Assembly: GCF_016802725.1 (NCBI RefSeq)
Contig: NC_052671.1
Coordinates: 16,991,731-17,055,730, forward strand
Direction: 5' to 3'
DNA: 64,000 nt
DNA from: Solenopsis invicta
Taxonomy: Eukaryota > Arthropoda > Insecta > Hymenoptera > Formicidae
Positions 55,501-64,000 of this stretch are shown here, one piece after another (position 1 is the stretch's first letter; the number at the start of each line of letters is the position of its first letter). The notes beneath the pieces are model-generated. The model was given only the letters and a program-made list of their open reading frames with translations. It had not been told where the DNA came from and ran no database searches. The position numbers were made by a program, and so were the translations under genes.

Positions 55501-56481
55501 AACCTTTAAGAAGAAGGTTTTTAAAATTATCGAGTATAATAAGCAACGATTGATCGGTCTTTTGATTCATATTGTTCTGTAATTAATGTCTACATAACTA
55601 AGCGATGCTGTATTAATCCTCTAATCACAGATGAGCAATCCATGGTATTTCCATGTATGAATGCCATCGACAAAGCATACAAGTCTATAATTATGAAAGA
55701 GCCATAGATGATTGACCACAGTTGCGCGAGAGTGTTTCAACTGTACATACATATATTGATGATAATTATACACATTTATAGCTACGTAATATAATGTAAC
55801 GTAAATAACATAAAGAATTTATATTTTACTTTCGTTTTCATTCCAAATAAAATTCAAAATTTTTCAAATTTTTTTTTAACTGAAAATACCAATGAATTCA
55901 AATTATTGGAACTTATGGTTGTTGTTAATTAGTGCACAGTATTGGATTCGAATAATTTTTAATACTTTTTTACAAATTAAACAATATTGTTCCATAAAAA
56001 CGTTAGCGCTATACAAATTAATTTATAATTAGCAAAGTCTAAAATATTCTCTTTATCAATAATAATTATTTGCATTGTATGCATTAAACGTGAGAAAAAT
56101 GTGAAACAAAAAGAAAGAACGGTGTCAATAAAATATCGCAATGTTCTACATCGATGGTTTTATAGGAAAATCTTCGTTCTTTTTGTAAATTTTTCATAAA
56201 AGTAATGTCGCAATTATTTTCACGTTTCTTTTTTCACCTCGTTAAGCTTCAGGCAACAATTTAGAGAAATAGGTGGAGAAAAGCGTAACTAACGAGCTCT
56301 CGTTCTCGTTCGTTAGTAACATGATGTAATTTCGGAATTTAATCGACCCTTACCTGATAGCATCAATCATTTGCAACCCCATATTTACACAGTTGTAAGC
56401 GTGATTTGGACGGGAAACCGGAAGCCCGGAAACGCAATAGTAACAGTCACCCAAAATTTTGATCCTCATGCACTGGTTGTC
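41878..56481 (-). CDS. Ac76E: Adenylate cyclase, type 2/4/7 class, 3' thirteen exons
   Basis: Makes cAMP from ATP at the plasma membrane, downstream of G proteins. Thirteen exons, all with GT-AG borders and matching phases, join to 2,106 bp: the end of C1a, C1b, the second six-helix membrane domain and all of C2. Active-site residues visible: C1 Asp in LGDCYYC; C2 Lys in IKTIGSTYM, Asp in QYDIWG, Asn and Arg in NTVNVASR, Lys in VKGKG. All are conserved, so the enzyme should be active. NHGPVIAGVVGAQKPQYD is the signature of vertebrate AC2/4/7, whose fly counterpart is Ac76E; other membrane cyclases differ here. The first metal-binding Asp, the first membrane domain and the N terminus are upstream and not found. 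The stop is TAG at 41878-41880. Confidence 0.93.
42144..42839 (-). other. Intron between the last two cyclase exons
   Basis: AT-rich with no element recognised. Confidence 0.8.
42840..42957 (-). CDS. Ac76E: Adenylate cyclase exon l (C2)
   Basis: 118 bp. DLLKQQDHNVIVLVEFAIAL and FQRFKLRIG, joining the next exon in phase to give RIGLNHGPV. Confidence 0.95.
43183..44050. mobile_element. 868-bp foldback mariner-type element in a cyclase intron
   Basis: The ends CAGGGTGAG and CTCACCCTG are inverted, and long arms are imperfect reverse complements (CCCCAAATATTTCCGTTT; CAAGAAAATGTTTCA). It lies between two (TA)n tracts (43137-43182, 44054-44100), which probably began as TA targets and then expanded. 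No transposase frame. Confidence 0.85.
44171..44425 (-). CDS. Ac76E: Adenylate cyclase exon k (C2)
   Basis: 255 bp. ELYHERYSSIAVMFASIPNY, FDKLL and IEKIKTIGSTYMLASGL. The Lys in KTIGSTYM contacts the adenine ring in known structures and sets ATP specificity. Confidence 0.96.
44773..45010 (-). CDS. Ac76E: Adenylate cyclase exon j (TM12, start of C2)
   Basis: 238 bp. The last membrane helix (LLQVGYLLIVVSLILHIL) is followed by the C2 entry KLRVEQDEVETMRGINK and LLENILPAHVADHFL. Confidence 0.95.
45112..45275 (-). CDS. Ac76E: Adenylate cyclase exon i (TM10-TM11)
   Basis: 164 bp. Hydrophobic spans around VYIYSPVIALVVGW and LTVMLLSVAIILVIFS. Ends AA|GTAAGT, splitting a Lys codon. Confidence 0.9.
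45638..46070. mobile_element. 433-bp inverted-repeat element with tRNA-like segment, in a cyclase intron
   Basis: About 115-bp inverted arms (CGAGGCTAGAA...GTCAATCACA; TGTGACTGACATAGAC...TCTAGTCTCG). The minus strand at about 45855-45920 has the A-box-like TGGTTAAAGTGGTAGG and a degenerate B box (AGGTTAGAATTT), followed by TGGCTGAGATGTT as at 39.8 kb. Confidence 0.78.
46277..46514 (-). CDS. Ac76E: Adenylate cyclase exon h (TM8-TM9)
   Basis: 238 bp. Two hydrophobic helices (IIVYGCFAAGLASLIIFAAI; ITVYLITATLAIASSVISLV) with a polar loop between them. Confidence 0.9.
46515..47830 (-). other. Cyclase intron with a repeat fragment
   Basis: 47060-47165 is an inverted match to 52005-52100 (GAGCCAAATAAG and AAATAAACC/GAGAATAAAAT). 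The rest is AT-rich. Confidence 0.55.
47831..48001 (-). CDS. Ac76E: Adenylate cyclase exon g (C1b end, TM7)
   Basis: 171 bp. Ends the cytoplasmic linker (FTYWFKDKNQEKFYREQRD) and enters the first helix of the second membrane domain (about VMASNVVYTMMFLIQIVYL). Confidence 0.92.
48370..48428 (-). CDS. Ac76E: Adenylate cyclase exon f (C1b)
   Basis: 59 bp, phase 0 to phase 2, SIAMIESNLVTNNSNCFDT. Assigned by splice borders and phase. Confidence 0.78.
48499..48604 (-). CDS. Ac76E: Adenylate cyclase exon e (C1b)
   Basis: 106 bp. MTKYVECWGADKPFANI matches the AC2-class C1b motif (RYLESWGAAKPFA-type). Confidence 0.9.
49002..49072 (-). CDS. Ac76E: Adenylate cyclase exon d (C1b linker)
   Basis: 71 bp. 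Low-complexity Asn/Gly/Pro linker (KNRDENGMENGGNR), borders CATAG|AAA and AG|GTATGT. Phases fit both neighbours, but the sequence alone is not distinctive. Confidence 0.8.
49073..50462 (-). other. Cyclase intron, left part
   Basis: AT-rich. No exon or element recognised apart from the GT repeat. Confidence 0.5.
49541..49591 (+). repeat. (GT)n(TA)n microsatellite in a cyclase intron
   Basis: About 20 GT units followed by TATATATATA. Confidence 0.95.
50463..50843 (+). repeat. Tandem pair of ~190-bp arm repeats
   Basis: 50463-50665 and 50669-50843 are direct copies (AGTGAAATTTATTTGTGT, GGTCATAACACAG/GATCATAACACAG, CTAACTAGAAA). A third, inverted copy is at 52130-52385. Confidence 0.8.
50669..52385. 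mobile_element. ~1.7-kb inverted-repeat element in a cyclase intron
   Basis: The arm 50669-50900 pairs with the inverted arm 52085-52385, which itself holds a ~65-bp insertion near 52190-52255. Inside, 50930-51235 is a diverged relative of the foldback element at 43183-44050. GGACCTTATTTGGCTCGGGTAC (split) recurs near the right arm. No transposase frame. Confidence 0.6.
52942..53074 (-). CDS. Ac76E: Adenylate cyclase exon c (end of C1a)
   Basis: 133 bp. The acceptor TTTAAG|GAGAG restores PGRVHITKATL; then FEVEPGDGG and KIETFLIVPPK end the C1a domain. A downstream AG would give a one-residue-shorter protein. Confidence 0.92.
53075..54052 (-). other. Cyclase intron
   Basis: AT-rich; a short (TAAAA)n run at 53698-53722 is the only feature. 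Confidence 0.7.
54053..54211 (-). CDS. Ac76E: Adenylate cyclase exon b (C1a)
   Basis: 159 bp. FVREATGFNVDMRIGIH, GNVLCGVLGLRKWQFDVW and DDVTLANHMESGG are the core C1 catalytic blocks. Confidence 0.95.
54212..56353 (-). other. Cyclase intron
   Basis: 2.1 kb of AT-rich sequence without recognised exons or elements. Confidence 0.7.
56354..56481 (-). CDS. Ac76E: Adenylate cyclase exon a (C1a)
   Basis: 128 bp, starting in phase 0 after TTTTCAG. Codes DNQCMRIKILGDCYYC, with the second metal-binding Asp, then GLPVSRPNHAYNCV. Ends AG|GTAAGG, splitting an Arg codon. Confidence 0.93.
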
Positions 56482-59400
56482 CTGAAAATCATGTATTAAT
56501 ATATTATTAAATACACCAATAATAATATGAATTTTATTTAACTCTAAACAATTACTCTATTATTCTTTGAACCTTGTAGAATAAAAAAACACTCAAAAAT
56601 TGTATTAGATCGTTTTTAACACTGTGTAAGAATGAATATGAATTCTTATTAAATTGGTAAATTATCAAAAATTGCATATGCTCAATTGGTACTCTTTTAG
56701 AGTAATTTTATTATGAGATTTAAAAAGTAGAAGTAGAAAATTAAAATAGTGAAGACTAGAAAGATGAGAAATTATATTTGTATGTATTACATACACTATA
56801 TTTTTATTACAACTGTATATATTATTAACAATATACTATATTGTTATACTTATTATTATAATTATTGTAATTATTGTATACTATATTATTATACAGAGTA
56901 CTTTAAATATCGAAACTTTGGGAGTAAGTAGAAGAACAATAAACTAAGAAAAAAAGTTTTTTAAAGGTTTACTTACTCATTTTTGCTTTATTTTAGAGAA
57001 ATTTTTAAACAATGTTTTTATTCCTTACTTATTTATTTACATTCAACATATACATAATTTTTTAATAGCTTTATCCGTTTACAATATTTTTCATGAAAAT
57101 TAATTGTCATTTATGAAATTTGTGACTAAAGAAACTAATTAAAATTCAATCTCTGCACCGTTTGAAAATGGTACGAGCAGTGTCTGGCTGCAATACGAGC
57201 TGTCAGTGCTAGATGTTTGCGTTGCAGCAAGAGGCCAACATTTTGAATAATACCTTGATGAAAGAAGTGACAACATAAATAAACGTAAATAAATAGGTAA
57301 TAAATAAATAAAAAAATGAAAACATTTTTGTTCCTTAATTTGTGCTGTTTTCTCTAAAACGAAACAGAAATAAAGAAATCTTTAAACGATTTGTTTTAGT
57401 TTATCGTATCCATACACACGCTTAAAGTTTTACATTCAAATAAAAGAAATTACAAAATATTATAATTATAATATTTTGTAATTCCTTTTGTTCTCATCAT
57501 ATTTAATCTTTTAATATTGTAGTCATAAAATTCTGTATATTTATGATCTCTGCAATTCCTGTACATTACATTCTTATTACATATAATATTTTATGGATAT
57601 TTAGTATAAGAATTTTTGTTACAGTGCGAAAACTGCAGCGACAATAATCCCATATTTATGATACAGTAGTCTTTTATTGATCCGAATCAAAACAGAAGCT
57701 ATAATATAATTACGATTTGAGAACTGCATCTTGGATAAATAGTCGATTTGTGTTAGCCATTAATTTGCATTTATATGAAAATGTATAAATTTTGATCACT
57801 CATGCAACGTCGTTTTTATTCATTGCAATATTCACATTTAATTACCAGTTTGCCATCGATTTAATTAACGTTGCGTGTAAATGAATAATTTATGCACGTG
57901 CACCAATTTATATTATTAAGTACTAACAAATCTTTATTTTTCGCAAATTTGCATTTTTAGATAAATGCTATTAATTATGAAAATATTCTGTAAATCTTAT
58001 TAAATAAATTTTGTTTTTGAGTCCAGTGCTTTGCAGTTGTTTCCTTTTTCTTATTTACGGACGGATTGAAATATCCATGTGCGGTGACAAAGTAAATATG
58101 CTGCAAAGACAGAAAATGGACAGAGACATTCCTGACGAAGCTTCGATAGTCCCGTGTTTATTTCATCCATACAAATAGAGAATAAAGTTTTTCCATCTCT
58201 GGTCGCTATGTACCTGTCACGAAATATTGCACATTTTCCAGATTCAATTCCAACGGCGGAGAAAGTTAGTTCGAAAACATCTATCGCCTGTATAATAATG
58301 CCGTTGTTATCAATATGAATAGAATACTTTTGCAGAACTCAAAACGCGAAGAATGATAATTGAAATTTTATTCGGTTTGTCTTACATTACGATATAATCG
58401 TGTTACATCCGGTCACATTACATTTAACTTATATTCGAATCTGACACTCGAGCTGACCTTAATTGAACTAATTAAGATCCGATTTAGTTGGGACTTAATA
58501 TCAGATCGAGTTCAGAAAGGGTCTAGTTTCCGCCGTCTAAAGCACCCTTGAGATTACGATAGCTGATCCAAGAAGACTTCGGTTCCAGTCTAATATCACG
58601 AGACTATAATTTTCTTGGATATGATATGATTGTGAGAAGAAACTTTGTAGAATTTATTTGAATTTACTTTAAAAAATATATATGAAACAAACGAATTTCA
58701 TTGAGGAATAATATTTTGCAAAATATATAATGATGTTTTCTTATGAAGATCTTGATATATATGGAATCATTTATGGAATGATTTATTACGCATTTTCATA
58801 ATAATAAAGAAAATACTTAAAAAAATACAGATTGTTCTATATTACACTTAAAAATAATAAAAACGTTTGGTGACAATTTTCTAATCGAATAAAAAATTAT
58901 TTCAATAAAAAGTAAAAATGTGTTATAATGGAAATTAAATTAAGATGTGTTCACAAAAATTGAACGTTTTTATATAATTACCTTAAATAGTCAAAATGAT
59001 TTGTAAAGTTTCATTGCAGTATAAAGATTAGTTGTTCTATAAATAAAGAAACTTATTTATTTGTTTATATATAAAACAACCGATCTTGGAATTGTAATAA
59101 AACTTTAAATAAATTATCTTGAATACTTATACAAATAAACTTGAGATCTTTGTCATTGTATTTTGAAATAATATCATGTTTCATAACAAATGAAGTAGAT
59201 GAACTAAATATATTAATATAAGTTATTAAATCAAAACGTTGTTTATATAACATTCATATATACAATTTATTTTAAATATAAATATTAATACATTTTCAAT
59301 TTCTATTTACTTTTCTGAGATAGATGGATACATCTTTATTACAAAATTGTATGTCTTATTTTTATCTAAAAATTATGTTATCTGTGACAATAATTGACTC

Positions 59401-60125
59401 AAAGCTGATTCGAAAAATTTGTCGCCGATAAAGATTTTGTCTTCCTCCATTTTCCGCCTCGTTAATTTATTTGTGAATTTATGTAACATTTCTTCCCCTA
59501 TTTTCTATCTTTTCCCTTCTCTTATTTAATTCGGCTTTGTGAACCGTGAAATGTCGTTGAATAATTGAAAGAATTGACACAAATATCATTGTATGAAACG
59601 AGAAAAAGTACACTGCTGCATAACCAATGCCACACTGAGAAAAAAAAGTAAAAAACAGTTTTTAGATACTTTTAATCTAATTTTTTCATTACTATTAGTA
59701 CTATTTAATATTATGATAACAAGAATTCATACATTTTGTAACAGTCTCGTTTCGAGTGATCATTCCATTCGTTTTCATGCAGAGATTTTTCATTAAAAAA
59801 TTTTGGGACGTTCGATTTTTTTATTCTCTCGGACTTTATTAATTTTACAATTTGCAGTTTATAATTTACAATTATAATTTACATTTTACTGTAAAAATAA
59901 GTTCAGCCGTTGTGGAATATGTTCTGCGAATAAATTTTCCATCCTTTTTGCGAAAGTATATTTAGAATAGAAATGTTTGCAATACGAGATTACTTTTGCA
60001 TTTGATTTTATAAAGAATTGAATTTCTTTTCTTATCGAATGGTAATAATTTCGATAATAAAGTTTTTCTGGTCAATTTATTCGACAGTTTTTAACCCAAA
60101 ATTCAATTGAAGAGTTTTCTACAAT

Positions 60126-60642
60126 AAAAACCAAACAAGTCCGCAGATTTTTTAAACATGGATTCTCAAAATAATTATCAAAGCCTAGAACAAATTTTTA
60201 TACTAATTATACTTTATGTCAAGTAAAAAATTATCAAAATTGTATTGTAGTGTATAAGAAAAATATAAAATGTTTTTGTTGAAAGCTTTATAAAATTTTG
60301 TAAATAAAAAGTGGAAAAAAATTATTGCTTTATAATTTTTATATTTTAAGTAACATTTTTTTCTGTATCTTTATCATTAATATTATAAAAGAAGATAAAT
60401 GTAAAATATGTGATAAGTAAGTAGTAAGTATAAAGTTTCCGCAAAAACCAAACAAGTCCAAAAATTTTATTTTTTCTTCTAAACGGATTTTCAAAATATT
60501 AAGCAAAGCCTACAACTTTGTTCTTATATCTAGTAAACGTCCGGAAAAAATCGTTATATTTATATAATAAACGGTTTAAAGATGAAGAGTTTTTTTCCTG
60601 AAAAGTTAGCTTTCTGGACTTGTTTGGTTTTTGCATGAAACT
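60126..60642. mobile_element. Small inverted-repeat element and a related copy
   Basis: CAAAAACCAAACAAGTCCA at 60434-60460 is inverted at 60615-60642, bounding about 209 bp. A direct homologue of the left half starts at 60126 (AAAAACCAAACAAGTCC ... CAAAGCCTA.AAC). Confidence 0.7.
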
Positions 60643-61352
60643 TTTTAATTCAACTTAAAAAGTTATATCAATGTGCAGTTTCAATATTGACTTCTTTTTA
60701 TATTGTTACATTAAAAAGTAAATCGTTAAATCAAAGATAAAAATTAATTTTTCTCAATTTAAGAAAGAAGTTTTTATATTAATATCGCTTGAATATCTTA
60801 CGATTCTTTTTCATCGTATTTATTTTATTGCGTAAGGAAGAGCAAAATTTTAGTACGTAAATTTGATTTAAAGATTCGATTTAGACTATGTAATGACTTT
60901 CTAAAGACTTTGTAATGAGATTCCCCCATAATTTCTGCATCAAGGTACAATCTGTTTCTCGCAAATTACAATTATCGCCGAAACTCGACGGTTACACGAC
61001 ATTACACGACACGATTCAAGAAACGAGAGGTTACGAGCTGTGACATAGATTGTCACATATGTGCCTCGATTATTTGAGACTGAAATCAAAACCGATAAAT
61101 TTGAGTTAGACGACAAAATAAGGTAAGACGTAGAAAATTATATTTGGAAAATTACGTCTCATCGTGTTTTTGTCTGCCACAATTAAAAAATTATAGAAAT
61201 AACCACTATTTAATATATAGCACAAACACTATGAGATTCTTTAAGATGGAATTTCTCTGCGGCATAATTCCCATCATTGGTCAGCATGCCGTTGCAATGT
61301 TTTTGCCATTATTACGATGCCGATCTGGAAGTTTATTTTTTTTTTATTTTTC

Positions 61353-61540
61353 CACAGAGAACATTTTCTCTTAAAATTTACTTTTAAAATCGTGGTAATC
61401 TCGAGACAACATGACATCAAAGAATTCTACTATAATTTTAGTAAAGTTTAGTAAATTTTAATGAAAATTCTTTAATGTCCATGTTGTCTCGCAATTATCA
61501 TGATTTTAAAAGTAAATTCTAAGAGAAAATTTTCTCTGTG
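61353..61540. mobile_element. 188-bp palindromic MITE, CACAGAGAA ends
   Basis: The ends CACAGAGAA/TTCTCTGTG are inverted. Arms share TTTACTTTTAAAATC and GAGACAACATG. Similar ends to the element at 35597-35896. Confidence 0.8.
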
Positions 61541-63282
61541 CAATAAAAAATTATATGTACTTGTTGATACTTTAAATATAATAATTTAATCTTTTCAAGT
61601 CTTTTCTTGAAAAAATTGGACATATATTGTCTATTTTTAAAGGTTTAAAGTATTGCTAAATATAAAAACGTCAAAACATAAAAATTCGAAATGGATTTAA
61701 TATGGTAAATTCAAGAAATATAATATAAAATTGTAATGAAATTGATTATTGTGCGTAATAGGCGTATTTCATCGCTTATTTGACGTGAATGTAAACAAAT
61801 TGTTTATTATGAGCATTCTTTTCTCTCTTGCCTGTAAATATAAATCAATAGCTTTTCTCCATTATTTTTTCAATTATCGACATAAAAAGTTTAAAAATTA
61901 CGCACGTTTATACATTATGTATAGTATAAATATGTCATCAGAAATTTATATTGTTAGTTGAGTAATTACAAAAATTATACTGCATAACATGCACATACCT
62001 TCGGTGAATTCGAGAACTTTCTGATTTAACACAAAAATAATTTTTGATATTTTATAATTCTATGTACAACAATAATTGTCAGTTGAAATTTAAACAGTTT
62101 CCTTTAACAAATCCTAGTTGAATTAAATAGTTTAATATTTATCAAAAATATGATTTTTTAAAGACCGATACACATACGTATAGTCAGACCCAAAAGGATT
62201 AAAAGTTCTAAATCAAAACTACCTGTTTCTTTTTATGCGATCAAATCTTTGTCTGTAAAGTTTGTAACTGTAAAGTTTCGTCGAAATCGAAATATTAAAT
62301 CAACAAACCGCAAATAATTGCTCAATGCAATCAAGCCGAATGATTCGGATTGCATACGCCAGTTGTTTGGTTTTTCCGCTTGTTGTTTAATCCGCCAGCG
62401 GATTAAACAACATGAGAGTGATATTCGCAGATAAAAAAAGAAAGACGTTTTGCAAGACGATAACAGCATCTATCATATAGTATTTGGATTCATGCCGCGT
62501 TCCGGTGACGTCGTAAGACCTTCCGGCTGCTATAAAAGCGAATTATACGATGCCGTAAAGCTGGAGGCCTTGGCGTTTGCATCTGGCCCTCGGCGCGGCG
62601 AAATTTAGCAAGTTCGTGGCTAGCTCATGTCTCTTCGAACAGACGGATACTCGGCTTTATCAACAATTCCTAAAACTCGTGCTCGATAACGGTGGTGTGG
62701 CGATTGCAACGTTGCGGTTGCGAGGTAAAAAATAAATGAAACTCGAGTTTTAAAATCCGTTCGCTCGCGGATGTGCGCTTCGACCCTCTTTGACGTTGGA
62801 AATATATTCCGCATAAATGTTCATCGATATTAACTTTGCGAGTTACCCTACATTAATGTAATGCTGACTTGTTTGCAAATAATTTTCAGTCGCGAGAAGC
62901 GAAGGGAACAGTAAAAATTGATAAATATTAAAGCAACAAAAAAGTTTTACAACGGCACAAACATAATATGTGTAAAATTAATTATTAAATTAAATTTCAC
63001 GAAAAATAGAAAACGTAAAGTAAACATATTAGTCAACAGAATAATTAATAATGAAAACTTGAAGATAAAATCTTCATAATATCACGTCATAAAGCTTTTT
63101 TTATTTTCAATGAAGCTCGATGATATATCGATATGAAAATTCAAGGTTATAAACGTAGAGCAATAATTATGAAAAAAATTGTGTATTTTATGAAAATGAT
63201 TTGAATCTAAAAGCTAGGTGGGTAATATCGTTTTATCCACTTGATTTCTTTCTTTCGATTTTTCGTCAACTGCGAAAAGATC

Positions 63283-63377
63283 CAAATAGCAGAGTGACAT
63301 TAAAGGACGATATAGTAACATCTATCTTGGTCTACTTGACGTCACTACATCGTCTTTTAACGTTACTCTGCTATTTG
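63283..63377. mobile_element. 95-bp foldback element
   Basis: The ends CAAATAGCAGAGT/ACTCTGCTATTTG are inverted; arms of about 35 bp share TTAAA.GACGAT. Confidence 0.7.
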
Positions 63378-64000
63378 AGACGTAATTTTAAGCTTACATA
63401 GAAAAGTTCCCAATTCGGAAATTCAAAAAAAGTATGAAACTTTGGCAATATATAGAGTTATCCTGATATGTAATAAACTATTTTTTTTACTCCAAATGTG
63501 CTTCAAAGAAATAAAATTAATTTCTGAAAATTCGCCTATTTCTTATTTTCGTTTTATTATTTACAGCAAATTTACTTCTTTTAATGAAATTTATCGATTA
63601 GAAAATTTTCAGAATTGTTTAATAATGAAACAAAAAAATGGACTAATTTTCACAAGTTGAATTTATCTATTCAGGTTGAAGTCTGGCAGTAAAAAAATAA
63701 TTTATTACATGTCAATATTTTCTACGTATGCCAAAGTTACATAATTTTTTTTCCGAATTAATGGAGATCTTCTCTTATTATACAAATAGTTATGTTATAG
63801 CTATTTTATTAATTCAGAAAAAGGGTGTTTTTCAGCAAGAGACATATGTGACACGGTGCAATAAAAAGAATCATTTCACCCTTGCGACAAACTAACACTG
63901 ACAAACAACAAAAATGAAATAATTCACTATGTTACGTCATGTCAACTGTGTTTCTTGTCAGAAAACGTTCAAAGCTGCAGGAGGAGATAGACAGAGTGTA

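Larger units (their letters stand above)
56482..64000 (-). other. Probable upstream intron of the cyclase gene
   Basis: No further cyclase exon was recognised on the minus strand, although C1a must begin upstream. 62470-62830 is GC-richer with TATAAAA at 62532, but no protein is recognisable. The rest is AT-rich and carries the small repeats listed separately. Confidence 0.5.

Noticed and set aside
57140..57270. Possible cyclase or transposase exon
   Set aside because: Translations in all frames gave no recognisable motif.
62470..62830. Possible upstream exon or promoter of the cyclase gene
   Set aside because: It has TATAAAA and raised GC, but no cyclase motif on the minus strand and no convincing splice borders.

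Overview
The window is AT-rich, intron-bearing nuclear DNA from an insect, most likely a hymenopteran and probably an ant. The taxon is inferred from the base composition, the adenylate cyclase subtype, the insect splice-site style and the mobile-element mix; nothing here proves the species. There is one host gene. The rest is mobile-element DNA in several nested layers.

Layout. 1-2573: AT-rich repeats, a (TA)n tract and a small inverted-repeat element carrying a tRNA-like segment. 2578-8828: LTR retrotransposon A (minus strand, Ty3/gypsy, CsRn1-like, tRNA-Trp primer site), dead in integrase and with a different MITE in each LTR. 8833-14328: LTR retrotransposon B (plus strand, same clade), with LTRs that read as identical, open gag and pol, and a six-copy 36-bp repeat in its leader. 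A and B lie back to back and share one 4-bp GTCC target site. 14864-15970: a solo-LTR-like block. 16433-20217: a multi-exon transposase-like gene of a family I cannot name (candidate DDE residues, C-terminal C2H2 finger). It is broken by a nonsense codon and by a 1,223-bp element with a perfect 9-bp target duplication. 20472-20926: a mariner transposase remnant, cut by a full-length but decayed Ty1/copia element at 20932-25596.

25.6-41.9 kb holds no gene I can support. It contains MITEs, among them three TA-sharing units in a row with a nested fourth element, a near-perfect 124-bp hairpin, a second solo-LTR-like block and several long inverted repeats.

41878-56481, minus strand: the 3' part of a membrane adenylate cyclase of the type 2/4/7 class (Drosophila Ac76E-like). 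Thirteen exons join in phase to 2,106 bp (701 codons plus stop). They cover the end of C1a, C1b, the second six-helix membrane domain and the whole C2 domain. The 5' exons (N terminus, first membrane domain, start of C1a) were not found and probably lie beyond 64000. The introns hold foldback and inverted-repeat elements. 56482-64000 is probably intron or upstream DNA of this gene.

The genes do not form a pathway. The cyclase is the host's cAMP-signalling enzyme. The other coding sequences belong to selfish elements, of which only B looks capable of movement.
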